Assembly: GCF_001936575.1 (NCBI RefSeq)
Contig: NZ_MSMP01000007.1
Span: forward strand, 62,001-126,000
Direction: 5' to 3'
Source: Tenacibaculum agarivorans
GTDB lineage: Bacteria; Bacteroidota; Bacteroidia; Flavobacteriales; Flavobacteriaceae
Length of the DNA stretch: 64,000 bases
In this document: positions 1 to 6,942 of the stretch, piece by piece
Numbering within the stretch: position 1 is the first letter of the stretch
How the letters are laid out: each line of letters begins with the position of its first letter
Made by a program: the position numbers and the translations under genes
The notes under the pieces: generated by a model
Seen by the model: only the letters and a program-made list of their open reading frames with translations
Told to the model about the DNA's origin: nothing
Databases searched by the model: none

Positions 1-177
1 AGCACTTTTTAATGCTTCTAAATCTAATTCATAAATTTCTTTACTTGGTAAGTTTTTTGCTTGGGCTGATTTACTAGCTATCGTAGTAAAACCACTTCGT
101 TTCGACCAAAAATTACTGTTTTGAGAAAACACCATCGAACTAGCCAAAAGAATGGCAGGGAGTAGTTTAAATTTCAT
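1..177 (-). CDS. Secreted protein N-terminus, probably a reprolysin-like metallopeptidase (partial)
   Basis: Only the first 59 codons lie in the window; the gene runs off the left edge. The ATG at 177 opens a signal peptide (MKFKLLPAILLASSMVFS, cut near SQ-NS). The mature start has NFWSKRSG and, later, YELDLEALKSA. This pattern of a Trp-containing start followed by a Tyr-x-Leu-Asp-x-x-x-Leu stretch resembles the propeptide of secreted reprolysin-like zinc metallopeptidases of Flavobacteriia that usually end in a T9SS sorting domain. No catalytic residue is visible, so the assignment rests on family memory and is moderate. The export signal is clear. The gene is monocistronic as far as can be seen, with about 220 bp and a terminator separating it from the next gene upstream. 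Confidence 0.5.
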   Translation of the reverse strand, partial: MKFKLLPAILLASSMVFSQNSNFWSKRSGFTTIASKSAQAKNLPSKEIYELDLEALKSA

Positions 178-342
178 TTTGAAAGGTTTATTAATGTTTT
201 TGCTAATTTAACAAATCAAATGATTTTTGTTTAATTTTTTAACATTAATATACCTTTTTTATCAAAAACATAACGAATAACCCAATATATACACAAAAAA
301 CATCCACCTCTAATAAATAAATTGACTTTTTTATTATTATCA

Positions 343-374
343 AAAAAAAGCGCTTCAAAATTGAAGCGCTTTTG
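343..374 (-). terminator. Intrinsic terminator after the mazG-like operon
   Basis: Perfect 12-bp stem AAAGCGCTTCAA / TTGAAGCGCTTT with a 2-nt loop and A/T runs on both sides. It lies about 20 bp past the stop of the 82-residue membrane protein gene and would end that minus-strand transcript. The rest of 178-395 shows no gene. Confidence 0.85.
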
Positions 375-395
375 TATTAATTTGTCTTTTATTTT

Positions 396-644
396 TTACT
401 GCATTTTCCTATTTGTGATATACATTCCATATCCTACTGATGCTACTATTTTGATTAGCCAAAAACTTACCCATTTTCCATTTGCAAAATGCTTTTGATG
501 TATAGCCTCAAAATCTCTATTGGTAACTGCCTCCCAATTACCAAACATCAGAGAGAATAGTGTAAAAAAAATAAAAAATGGCAATGCTACTTTTAACATA
601 TTAATCCAAAATAGTTTTTGTTTAAATTTATCTAGTAATGACAT
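396..644 (-). CDS. Small membrane protein of unknown function
   Basis: 82 residues with two hydrophobic segments, about residues 16-34 (LKVALPFFIFFTLFSLMF) and 60-76. The ends are basic, and an acidic/His-rich stretch lies between the two segments. I do not recognise a family. The start codon shares its A with the stop of the upstream MazG-like gene (TAATG), so the two are translationally coupled. Co-expression with a nucleotide-cleaning enzyme says little about function. A strong terminator follows immediately. Confidence 0.7.
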   Translation of the reverse strand: MSLLDKFKQKLFWINMLKVALPFFIFFTLFSLMFGNWEAVTNRDFEAIHQKHFANGKWVSFWLIKIVASVGYGMYITNRKMQ

Positions 645-970
645 TATTTTAATTTTTCATTGTTATGATGACGATCGTGATCTCGCTTTGTTTTTACATC
701 TAATTTTTTATCAAAAGCTTCTTGTAAGTTAACTCCTGTTTGATTTGCTAAACATAATACTACAAAAACAACATCTGCTAACTCTTCACCTAAATCTTTC
801 TGTTTGTCACTCTCTTTTTCACTTTGTTCACCATACCTACGAGCAATAATTCTCGCTACTTCACCTACCTCTTCTGTTAACTGAGCCATATTGGTCAGTT
901 CATTAAAATAACGTACTCCATGATTTTTAATCCAATCATCTACTTGTTTTTGTGCGTCTTGTATATTCAT
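644..970 (-). CDS. MazG-like nucleotide pyrophosphohydrolase
   Basis: 108 residues, the size of a single-domain all-alpha NTP pyrophosphohydrolase. The family hallmarks are visible: the first metal-binding helix EEVGEVAR (about residues 33-40) and the second helix EELADVVFVVL (about 62-72), which supply the acidic residues that hold Mg2+ around the triphosphate. Members hydrolyse non-canonical (d)NTPs to NMP and PPi. The exact substrate cannot be read from the sequence. It is first in a two-gene unit with the small membrane protein (1-nt overlap). The start ATG at 970 is preceded by a long A/T-rich region typical of this genome. Confidence 0.85.
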   Translation of the reverse strand: MNIQDAQKQVDDWIKNHGVRYFNELTNMAQLTEEVGEVARIIARRYGEQSEKESDKQKDLGEELADVVFVVLCLANQTGVNLQEAFDKKLDVKTKRDHDRHHNNEKLK

Positions 971-1032
971 ATGTATTTTAGAAAAGTTTTCTTTTCAAAA
1001 ATAATATTCTTATCACAAAAAGTAATGCTATT

Positions 1033-2421
1033 TTATTGCTTTATAAAACGAAAGCTACTATTACTTTCGTCTTTAATAATATAAGTTCCTGAAGAAAGGT
1101 TAGAAATATCCATAGTTTCAATTGTTGGATTTTCTATAGTTTTTGTTAAAACTTCTTCACCAGTTATTGAATATACTTTAATATCACTTCCTAGTTCAAA
1201 GTTTGTTACATATAAAGTTTCACTTGTAGGATTTGGATATACAACAACTTTCTTTTCATCTTTTTTTACATCTTCTACACTCAAAACTTTTTCTAAAGGA
1301 TTGAAAAAATTACCTGATAATGTAAACATGTATATTACGCGTAATGTAGTTGCAAAATACTGTGTAGAAGTAACATTTTTATTCGTACTATATGCTCCAT
1401 TCACTGTATTCTGATCACTAGAATATAATAACGAAGAAGCAAAAGAACCTGTAAATACAGGATCATTATAGTTATGAATTACTGATCCATCTTGATTATA
1501 ACCTGCTTTTATATTTTGTATTCCTCCTTTAGTACTTATAAAGTTTCCACATTTTTTAAGATAATCTAAAGCTTCTGTTTTTCCATACCAAACATAATCT
1601 GTTGCTATTCTCCATGGTGTTCTTGCTGCGTCAAAATAGAACGACTTCCCTGAATTGTACGCCCATCCTACTATATCGGAATAAGAACCGTCTGCTTTAC
1701 ACCAATCAGAAACTAAGCAATCTACAGCATTATTTACTGATAAATTATCACTCATAATATCATATGATTTTTGAGCAACATTATTCCAATACTGTACATC
1801 ATTTGTAAATTCTCCATATACTCTAAAATAACCAGGAGAAAAATATGAAGGATTTGTATTATTTGAACCTCCCCAAGCATCTCCAGGTTTTAAGACATAA
1901 GTATTGGCCTCAACTTCATGTTGTTTCATAATTGCTATTAAATCTTTAGCATCTTTGTGGTAATCTATACCTCCTGTATTACCAAATCTGTATCCTGCTA
2001 CTATTAACGCAAATGCTGCGTCTAATTCTGCATCCGTAGCTCCATTTTGTCCATTTACAGTGTTACAACCTTCAATTTTCCAGTTCATAACACCATTAGC
2101 ATTTGTATGACTTAAGTAATATTTCCATAACCCATCAAATAACTCCTTGTCATAAGCAAAAGCTGACAATAACATTCCATAAGCAATTCCTTCTGAAACT
2201 GTAAAATTTGGATCATCAAATTTTACTCTAGCTCTACCACCTCCACAACTGGTATCTACAAAAGCATTTTTCCATTGTATGTAAGCATCTTTGAGATCAG
2301 CATCTTGTGCATTATTCGGCATAGTACCAAAAGGATAAGTTGCATTAACAAATGCTATGTCCGCATTTTGAGCGAAAAGACAAGTAATTCCTAATAAGAA
2401 ATATAAGGTTAAGGTTTTCAT
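1033..2421 (-). CDS. Secreted GH8 endo-beta-1,4-glucanase with T9SS sorting domain
   Basis: 462 residues. A signal peptide (about residues 1-17) precedes a GH8 catalytic domain (about 20-365). The catalytic acid motif is SEGIAYGMLLSAF with Glu77, and the GH8 signature GATDAELDAAFAL carries Asp130 and Asp134. GH8 enzymes are inverting and cut internal beta-1,4 bonds in cellulose, mixed-linkage glucan, xylan or chitosan. The overall look is that of bacterial cellulases (CelC/BcsZ-like). The last ~75 residues (VVYPNPTSE... SGTYII...FIKQ) form a T9SS type A sorting domain, so the enzyme is exported or surface-anchored. It lies about 10 kb outside the main cellulase cluster, behind the MFS gene on the same strand. 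A 10-bp inverted repeat ends 3 bp before its ATG. Confidence 0.93.
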   Translation of the reverse strand: MKTLTLYFLLGITCLFAQNADIAFVNATYPFGTMPNNAQDADLKDAYIQWKNAFVDTSCGGGRARVKFDDPNFTVSEGIAYGMLLSAFAYDKELFDGLWKYYLSHTNANGVMNWKIEGCNTVNGQNGATDAELDAAFALIVAGYRFGNTGGIDYHKDAKDLIAIMKQHEVEANTYVLKPGDAWGGSNNTNPSYFSPGYFRVYGEFTNDVQYWNNVAQKSYDIMSDNLSVNNAVDCLVSDWCKADGSYSDIVGWAYNSGKSFYFDAARTPWRIATDYVWYGKTEALDYLKKCGNFISTKGGIQNIKAGYNQDGSVIHNYNDPVFTGSFASSLLYSSDQNTVNGAYSTNKNVTSTQYFATTLRVIYMFTLSGNFFNPLEKVLSVEDVKKDEKKVVVYPNPTSETLYVTNFELGSDIKVYSITGEEVLTKTIENPTIETMDISNLSSGTYIIKDESNSSFRFIKQ

Positions 2422-2424
2422 TTT

Positions 2425-2490
2425 AGTTTTGGGATTATAATTAATACACTTATAACTCTGTTTTTATGTAAAAATTATACTCCCAAAACT
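2425..2490 (-). promoter_or_regulatory. Inverted repeat in the GH8 5' region
   Basis: AGTTTTGGGA (2425-2434) and TCCCAAAACT (2481-2490) are perfect 10-bp inverted arms, 46 bp apart. They fill the short gap between the MFS stop and the GH8 start, and the proximal arm ends 3 bp from the GH8 ATG. It could be an mRNA stem near the ribosome entry site, an operator, or a weak terminator for the MFS gene. Confidence 0.45.
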
Positions 2491-2496
2491 ATTTTT

Positions 2497-3702
2497 TTAG
2501 CCTTTGGCAGTTTTAGATTTATTCTTTAAAATCAATAGAAAAACACCACTTAACAAAGATAATCCGAAGATAATATACCACGTATTATCAAAACCTAGTT
2601 TATCTACTAAATGCATCCCTGAAAAATGTCCAAAAACATGGGCTAAAGAAAAAGCTATAGCATACCAAGACATATACTGTCCTTGGTTTCCTTTTTTAGA
2701 TCTTTCCATCGCATATGCATTAGAAAATGGGAACATAATCATTTCTCCTATTGTCATTAAAAACATTCCGACAACAAGAATACCGATCCAATTAGTCATA
2801 TTCAACACAATAAAACTTAAGGTTACTAAAAGACCTCCCATAAGCATTAAAACGACTTTAGTACGTTTAGAATCTTCTAACCATTTTACTAAAGGCATTT
2901 CTAATACAAAAATGATAAACCCGTTAGCTCCTAGAAGTAAACCTATTTCAAGTTCAGAAAGATGATGCGCTTCTTTGTAATATAATGGTATGGTAGAAAA
3001 ATATTGTAAAAACACTACTCCAAACAATAACATAGCGGCTAAAAATATCCAATATAATTTATCTGAATATACAGAAACAGGATGTTCATTCTTCACTTCA
3101 TCTAAAACTCTAGTTTTCTTTGGGTTTAACACATTGATCAACAAAATAGTTGCTAAAATACATGTTACTCCATCCACCCAAAATAAACCTTGATACCCTA
3201 AAGTAGTAATAATTACACCTCCTAAAGCTGGACCTGCAGAAAACCCTAGATTAATTGCCAAACGAATTAATGTTACTGATCTCGTTTTATTTTCTGGCTT
3301 ACTATATGAACTTAAAGCTACATACATTGCTGGACGGAAGGTATCTGCTACCATCATTAGTACAAAAATAGCACTACAGAATCCTACCAATGTGGTTACA
3401 AACTGTAATAGCACGAAGAGAACACCTGTTAGAAACAAACTAACTAACATCACTTTGTAGTAGCCTATTCTATCTGTTAGGTACCCTCCCAATCTAGACC
3501 CTATAACGGATCCTAAACCAAAAAACACCATAATTAATCCTACATCTGATAATGTAAAACCTAAACTTTGAGTTAGGTATAATGATAAAAATGGTATTAC
3601 CATTGTTCCTGCTCTGTTAATGAGCGTAATTAAAGACAACCACCATACTTCTCTCGAAAGTCCTTTAAAGGTGGCCAGATAATTGTTAATTAACTTTTCC
3701 AT
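2497..3702 (-). CDS. MFS transporter, probable multidrug/metabolite exporter
   Basis: 401 residues with 12 hydrophobic segments, the usual MFS length. The cytoplasmic loop 2-3 motif appears as GSRLGGYLTDRIGYYKVM (about residues 67-84), matching the MFS motif A pattern GxLxDRxGRR. The N-terminus (LSREVWWLSLITLINRAGTMV) is typical of a flavobacterial drug-exporter-like MFS group. Substrate unknown. Most notable is its 5' region. A 24-codon ORF (3794-3868) and a strong intrinsic terminator (3735-3760) lie between the promoter and this gene. This suggests that expression is switched on by stalling of ribosomes on the leader, as known for several antibiotic-resistance genes. That regulation is inferred. 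Confidence 0.88.
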   Translation of the reverse strand: MEKLINNYLATFKGLSREVWWLSLITLINRAGTMVIPFLSLYLTQSLGFTLSDVGLIMVFFGLGSVIGSRLGGYLTDRIGYYKVMLVSLFLTGVLFVLLQFVTTLVGFCSAIFVLMMVADTFRPAMYVALSSYSKPENKTRSVTLIRLAINLGFSAGPALGGVIITTLGYQGLFWVDGVTCILATILLINVLNPKKTRVLDEVKNEHPVSVYSDKLYWIFLAAMLLFGVVFLQYFSTIPLYYKEAHHLSELEIGLLLGANGFIIFVLEMPLVKWLEDSKRTKVVLMLMGGLLVTLSFIVLNMTNWIGILVVGMFLMTIGEMIMFPFSNAYAMERSKKGNQGQYMSWYAIAFSLAHVFGHFSGMHLVDKLGFDNTWYIIFGLSLLSGVFLLILKNKSKTAKG

Positions 3703-3734
3703 AATTGTTTGATTTTAGTTGTTATTAAAAATAA

Positions 3735-3760
3735 AAAGTCCGGCTGGTAAGCCGGACTTT
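3735..3760 (-). terminator. Intrinsic terminator (attenuator) upstream of the MFS gene
   Basis: On the minus strand the perfect 11-bp stem AAAGTCCGGCT / AGCCGGACTTT with loop TACC is followed by TTATTTTT. It ends only 32 bp before the MFS ATG and after the leader ORF, so it would stop transcription before the MFS gene unless disrupted. The leader codons AGTCGGGCT (minus strand, about 3804-3812) can pair with the terminator 3' arm at 8 of 9 positions, which offers an antiterminator. Confidence 0.8.
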
Positions 3761-3793
3761 AAGCAATTGTATATTTTTATATCAAAATAAAAT

Positions 3794-3868
3794 TTACACA
3801 TAAAAAGCCCGACTAAACGATGGTCTAACCACCGACGTCCATTGCTTATATGTACAAATGTTTTTCAT
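3794..3868 (-). CDS. Putative regulatory leader peptide of the MFS gene (24 aa)
   Basis: The ATG at 3868 opens a 24-codon frame ending TAA at 3794. The peptide begins MKNICTYKQW and ends RPSFSRAFYV. A good -7 element (TATGTTTG, 3889-3896) lies 20 bp upstream. Part of the frame (3818-3834) can fold as CGGTGGT TAG ACCATCG, and its last codons mimic the 5' arm of the downstream terminator. The arrangement of promoter, short ORF, terminator and efflux gene is the classic plan of transcription attenuation by drug-dependent ribosome stalling. The peptide is not one I can assign to a named family. It is too short for routine annotation; the coding call is inferred from context. Confidence 0.55.
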   Translation of the reverse strand: MKNICTYKQWTSVVRPSFSRAFYV

Positions 3869-3888
3869 TTAATTTCTTAATTATTCTA

Positions 3889-3896
3889 CAAACATA
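3889..3896 (-). promoter_or_regulatory. -7 promoter element for leader ORF / MFS gene
   Basis: Minus strand TATGTTTG fits the Bacteroidota -7 consensus TAnnTTTG. It is 20 bp before the leader ATG. No convincing -33 TTTG was found at the right distance, so the call is moderate. Confidence 0.5.
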
Positions 3897-3927
3897 TATA
3901 AAATATGAATAGGTTGTATATTAAATA

Positions 3928-3957
3928 ATTGTTTATTATTGTTTTAATGTAAATTTG
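3928..3957 (+). promoter_or_regulatory. Promoter of the DUF1684 lipoprotein gene
   Basis: ATTG (3928-3931), 18 bp, then TAAATTTG (3950-3957): a full match to the Bacteroidota -33/-7 pattern, 31 bp before the ATG at 3989. Confidence 0.65.
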
Positions 3958-3988
3958 TTGATTATACATTCAATCAAAGTAAATTGAA

Positions 3989-4597
3989 ATGAAAAAAACT
4001 ATTATTCTTTTATTAATTAGCTCATTATTAACCTGTAATTCTCAAGGCAAGAAAAAGCCACTAGGAAAATCAGATTTCCAACGTGAAATGAATGCTAAGT
4101 TTAAAGATGCTTCAACTTCTCCATTAACAAAGAAAGGGTTGAAAAAATTTAAAGGATTGGATTTTTATCCGATTCAAGAAAAATTTAAAGTGAGCGCAAA
4201 ACTTACTAAAACTCCTAAAGGAAAGATCTTCAATTTTCCAACTACAACCTCAAGAATTGCAAAATATAAACAATACGGCATAGTTAATTTCACCATAGAT
4301 GGAAAGGAATTTAAGCTAGATATTTATAAAGACCCTAATCCTAAGTTAGCCTATACCAATCATTTGTTTCTTCCTTTTTTTGATGAAACTAGCGGAAAAA
4401 CATCTTATGCTGGTGGTCGATTTATTGATGTATTAACTACAGATGAACAAAAAGATGGTACTATTATTATAGATTTTAATAAAGCTTATAATCCTTATTG
4501 TGCCTATAGTGATCGTTATTCTTGCCCAATTACACCTAGAGACAACTTTATAGCCATAGCTATTGAAGCTGGTGTTATGGCTTATAAAAAGGAGTAA
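3989..4597 (+). CDS. DUF1684 family lipoprotein
   Basis: 202 residues. A lipoprotein signal ends in the lipobox LLTC (Cys16), so the protein is probably anchored in a membrane. The body matches DUF1684: the stretch LFLPFFDETSGKTSYAGGRF (about residues 127-146) and the hallmark FNKAYNPYCAYSDRYSCPIT (about 164-183), followed by an Ile-Glu-Ala-Gly segment near the C-terminus. DUF1684 members are widespread secreted or lipid-anchored proteins of unknown biochemical role. The gene stands alone, divergent from the MFS leader, with its own promoter. Confidence 0.85.
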   Translation: MKKTIILLLISSLLTCNSQGKKKPLGKSDFQREMNAKFKDASTSPLTKKGLKKFKGLDFYPIQEKFKVSAKLTKTPKGKIFNFPTTTSRIAKYKQYGIVNFTIDGKEFKLDIYKDPNPKLAYTNHLFLPFFDETSGKTSYAGGRFIDVLTTDEQKDGTIIIDFNKAYNPYCAYSDRYSCPITPRDNFIAIAIEAGVMAYKKE

Positions 4598-4837
4598 AAG
4601 GATTAACCTTTAAGAAGATGTTACTTTTCTGTATACAACCTTTCATTTTACTGTTAAGCAACTTCTCTTTAAAAACCACTTCCGCTTCGATCTAAAAACC
4701 TATTTAACAAAACATAAACTTCAAATTATTCATAAAAAACACCTCTTCGTTTTCTTAATACTTATTTAATTCTAAAAGAATTTTGTACTCATATTTCAAG
4801 ACTAGTTTTATGGTTTTTAACCTTAATAATTTCAATC

Positions 4838-5632
4838 ATGAAAAAAATCGCAAAACTTTTAGCTTTAACTATCTTTTCGGGTGCTTTTATCATAAGCTGT
4901 ACTACTGAAAATAACTCTTCTGAAACTATTGGTTTAGAAGCACAACAAGAACATATTTTTTCTGGTAAAAAAACAATCAATAATCATACTTTAGTTTATA
5001 AAGTAACCGCAGAAAATGAGTTTAATTTTACGGCAACTGTTCAAATTGATCATTTAGAGCTACAGGCTGTTATAAATTACAAAAATCAATCTATTGATTT
5101 TGATGGGAAAGACGCAGTATTAACTCTACATCAAAAAGAGACATTATTAGATTTAGGAGCAGAAATATCTAGTTATTTATTCAAAGGGGAAGAGTCTACA
5201 GACAAATTTTCTATGGCAGAGTATACTTTATTACGCTTATTAGAGTATTGGGCAAAATCTCCTGTAGGATTTCCTCATAAAAAAAGAAGTGTAACTTCTG
5301 AAGTAGACCCTAAACAAGCTTTAAAAAGTAGAGATGAAGGTATTACTTGTATTAGAAAGAACACTTATGTTACTGCTGAATATGATGATGACCGTGGAAA
5401 TATTCGTGAATCTATTTTAGTAAATGGTAATGATTGTATCGGTAGATGTGGATCTGGATGCGGATCTTTTTTTACAATTGCTAGCGCATGGACTAAAGAT
5501 TGTTTAGATCATGATAGATGCGGTAGAGTAAATGGAAGTAGTTTTAATCCTTTTGATAGCGAATGTGGTGACGAATATAGAGAAGCTGCTGATGATTATT
5601 TATTTGGGGTAATCAGAGGTTGTAGAGGATAA
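4838..5632 (+). CDS. Lipoprotein with phospholipase A2-like C-terminal domain
   Basis: 264 residues. The lipobox FIISC gives a lipidated Cys21. Residues 30-165 are an unassigned region. The C-terminal ~95 residues are cysteine-rich (Cys171, 200, 204, 208, 222, 228, 243, 262) and carry CGSGCG (204-209) followed by TKDCLDHDRCGR (219-230). The order of a Gly-rich Cys loop and then Cys-x-x-His-Asp-x-Cys is that of the phospholipase A2 Ca2+ loop and catalytic His-Asp pair (His225/Asp226). A lipid-cleaving or toxin-like role is therefore plausible but inferred; I cannot name an exact family. No neighbours suggest a partner. The ATG at 4838 was chosen because the signal peptide starts there. Confidence 0.6.
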   Translation: MKKIAKLLALTIFSGAFIISCTTENNSSETIGLEAQQEHIFSGKKTINNHTLVYKVTAENEFNFTATVQIDHLELQAVINYKNQSIDFDGKDAVLTLHQKETLLDLGAEISSYLFKGEESTDKFSMAEYTLLRLLEYWAKSPVGFPHKKRSVTSEVDPKQALKSRDEGITCIRKNTYVTAEYDDDRGNIRESILVNGNDCIGRCGSGCGSFFTIASAWTKDCLDHDRCGRVNGSSFNPFDSECGDEYREAADDYLFGVIRGCRG

Positions 5633-5645
5633 AAAATTTAAATAT

Positions 5646-5682
5646 AAACGGGCGTAGTCTATTAGATTTACTACGCTCGTTT
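5646..5682. terminator. Bidirectional terminator between convergent genes
   Basis: 13-bp stem AAACGGGCGTAGT / ACTACGCTCGTTT (one G-T pair) with an 11-nt loop. It sits between the phospholipase-like lipoprotein gene (+) and the enoyl-CoA hydratase gene (-). Confidence 0.85.
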
Positions 5683-5702
5683 ACAATATTTATTCTTTCT
5701 AT

Positions 5703-6404
5703 TTATGCATTAAAGGATAGTTCTTCTGAAATATCTTGCTCAATAGCTTTTTCTAAACTAGCTAATAACTCTTTACGTACTTTAAGCTTTGTGTTTTTGT
5801 GCGCTGTTTTATTAATCTTACCGAATAATTGCGCTACTTTAACAGCAGTATTTAATACATATTTTTGAGGTACAACTTTATCTAAAAATCCAGCTTGAAC
5901 AGCATCTTCTGGTGAATACATCTCTGCATTATTTACACTTCTTTCAAAAAATACGGGAGCTAATTTTCCTTTAGCTATTTCAATTCCTGCATTGTGCATA
6001 GTCATCCCAATCATCACTTCATTTAATCCAATTTTAAATTCTCCTTCAGCGCCCAATCTATAATCAGCTGATAATAATAAAAATGCGCCTTTTGCTACTG
6101 CATGACCTCCACAAGCCATTATTACTGGATAAGGAAATGATAATAAGCGTAATGAAAGTTTAGATCCTTTCGTTACTAATTCTTTTGCTGCCTCAGCAGA
6201 TTGTGTCATTACTTTTAAATCATAACCACCAGATAAAATTCCATCTTGACCTGTAATAATTACCACTCTTTCCTCTTGCTCAGCTTTATCTAAACAAGCA
6301 TTTAACTCCTCAATAACCTCATGTGAAATTGCGTTTACCTTTCCATTTGTAATTTTAATAAGTGCATAATTTTCTTCTGCATTATACTGTACTACATTAC
6401 TCAT
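5703..6404 (-). CDS. Enoyl-CoA hydratase/isomerase (crotonase) family protein
   Basis: 233 residues, slightly short for the ~260-residue family. The crotonase core is present: ITGQDGILSGGYDLKVM (about residues 50-66) is the CoA-binding loop with the oxyanion region, and PVIMACGGHAVAKGAFLLLSADYRLG (about 93-118) is the second oxyanion stretch. The usual catalytic Glu pair is not obvious, so it may be an isomerase or another crotonase-fold enzyme rather than a true hydratase. Its start overlaps the end of crcB by 4 nt (ATGA), so the two are translationally coupled. Confidence 0.85.
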   Translation of the reverse strand: MSNVVQYNAEENYALIKITNGKVNAISHEVIEELNACLDKAEQEERVVIITGQDGILSGGYDLKVMTQSAEAAKELVTKGSKLSLRLLSFPYPVIMACGGHAVAKGAFLLLSADYRLGAEGEFKIGLNEVMIGMTMHNAGIEIAKGKLAPVFFERSVNNAEMYSPEDAVQAGFLDKVVPQKYVLNTAVKVAQLFGKINKTAHKNTKLKVRKELLASLEKAIEQDISEELSFNA

Positions 6405-6775
6405 ATTATATATTTTACTAAATAAATTCCTAAAAAAACTGCAATAAAGCCTACTATAAAACTTGCTATAGTATATAATCCAAATGAAACAAAATCTCCT
6501 GACTTTAAGAACACATGATTCTCATGGGCAAATGTTGAAAACGTTGTGAATCCTCCACAAAATCCTGTTGCCAATAATAAAATATGGTTTTCAGATATCG
6601 CTTCATTTTTAGCTGCTAACCCTAAGATAAATCCAATACATAAACTTCCTAAAATATTCGCTAAAAATGTACCTACAGGAATTGAAGATGATGGAGTATT
6701 GAAAGTTTTACCTAATAAAAAACGTAAAACACTTCCAAAACCTCCTCCAATAAAAACTAAAAGTAATTGTTTCAT
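6401..6775 (-). CDS. crcB: Fluoride efflux channel CrcB/Fluc
   Basis: 124 residues with four hydrophobic segments, the standard size of the small dual-topology fluoride channel. Signature residues are visible: GGGFGSVLRFLLG (about 10-22) with the conserved Arg, ANILGSLCIGF (about 39-49) with the conserved Asn, and CGGFTTFSTF (about 73-82), the Phe box/Na+ site segment. It exports F- passively as a homodimer. I found no fluoride-riboswitch-like core upstream; a hairpin 15 bp before the start looks like a terminator instead. It overlaps the downstream crotonase gene by 4 nt. Confidence 0.93.
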   Translation of the reverse strand: MKQLLLVFIGGGFGSVLRFLLGKTFNTPSSSIPVGTFLANILGSLCIGFILGLAAKNEAISENHILLLATGFCGGFTTFSTFAHENHVFLKSGDFVSFGLYTIASFIVGFIAVFLGIYLVKYII

Positions 6776-6790
6776 TTACCCACGAAAATA

Positions 6791-6821
6791 AGAAAACCTC
6801 ACAGTATTTGTGAAGTTTTCT
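6791..6821 (-). terminator. Hairpin upstream of crcB, probable terminator of the SRPBCC gene
   Basis: 13-bp stem with one mismatch (AGAAAACCTCACA / TGTGAAGTTTTCT), loop GTATT. It lies 120 bp after the SRPBCC gene and 15 bp before the crcB start. It may double as a crcB leader structure. Confidence 0.55.
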
Positions 6822-6840
6822 TTATTTATATTCTTTTGTC

Positions 6841-6927
6841 TTCGATAAACTCAGACACCACCGCGATAGACTCCGACTCAGCAACGCTTTGGCAGACTCA
6901 GGTAACTCTTTAGTAAGCTTAAGCCAC
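6841..6927. repeat. Degenerate 22-23 bp tandem repeat (about four units)
   Basis: Successive units share the pattern TCGAtaaACTCAgacacC: 6841-6862, 6863-6885, 6886-6908, 6909-6927. The same decayed unit recurs at 41061-41085 and in a longer array at 63576-63740. It fills the gap between the SRPBCC gene and crcB. Confidence 0.5.
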
Positions 6928-6942
6928 TAAAATTATATAAAG

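Noticed and set aside
6776-6942. Fluoride riboswitch upstream of crcB
   Set aside because: No GG-rich pseudoknot core was found; the region holds a terminator-like hairpin and degenerate repeats instead.
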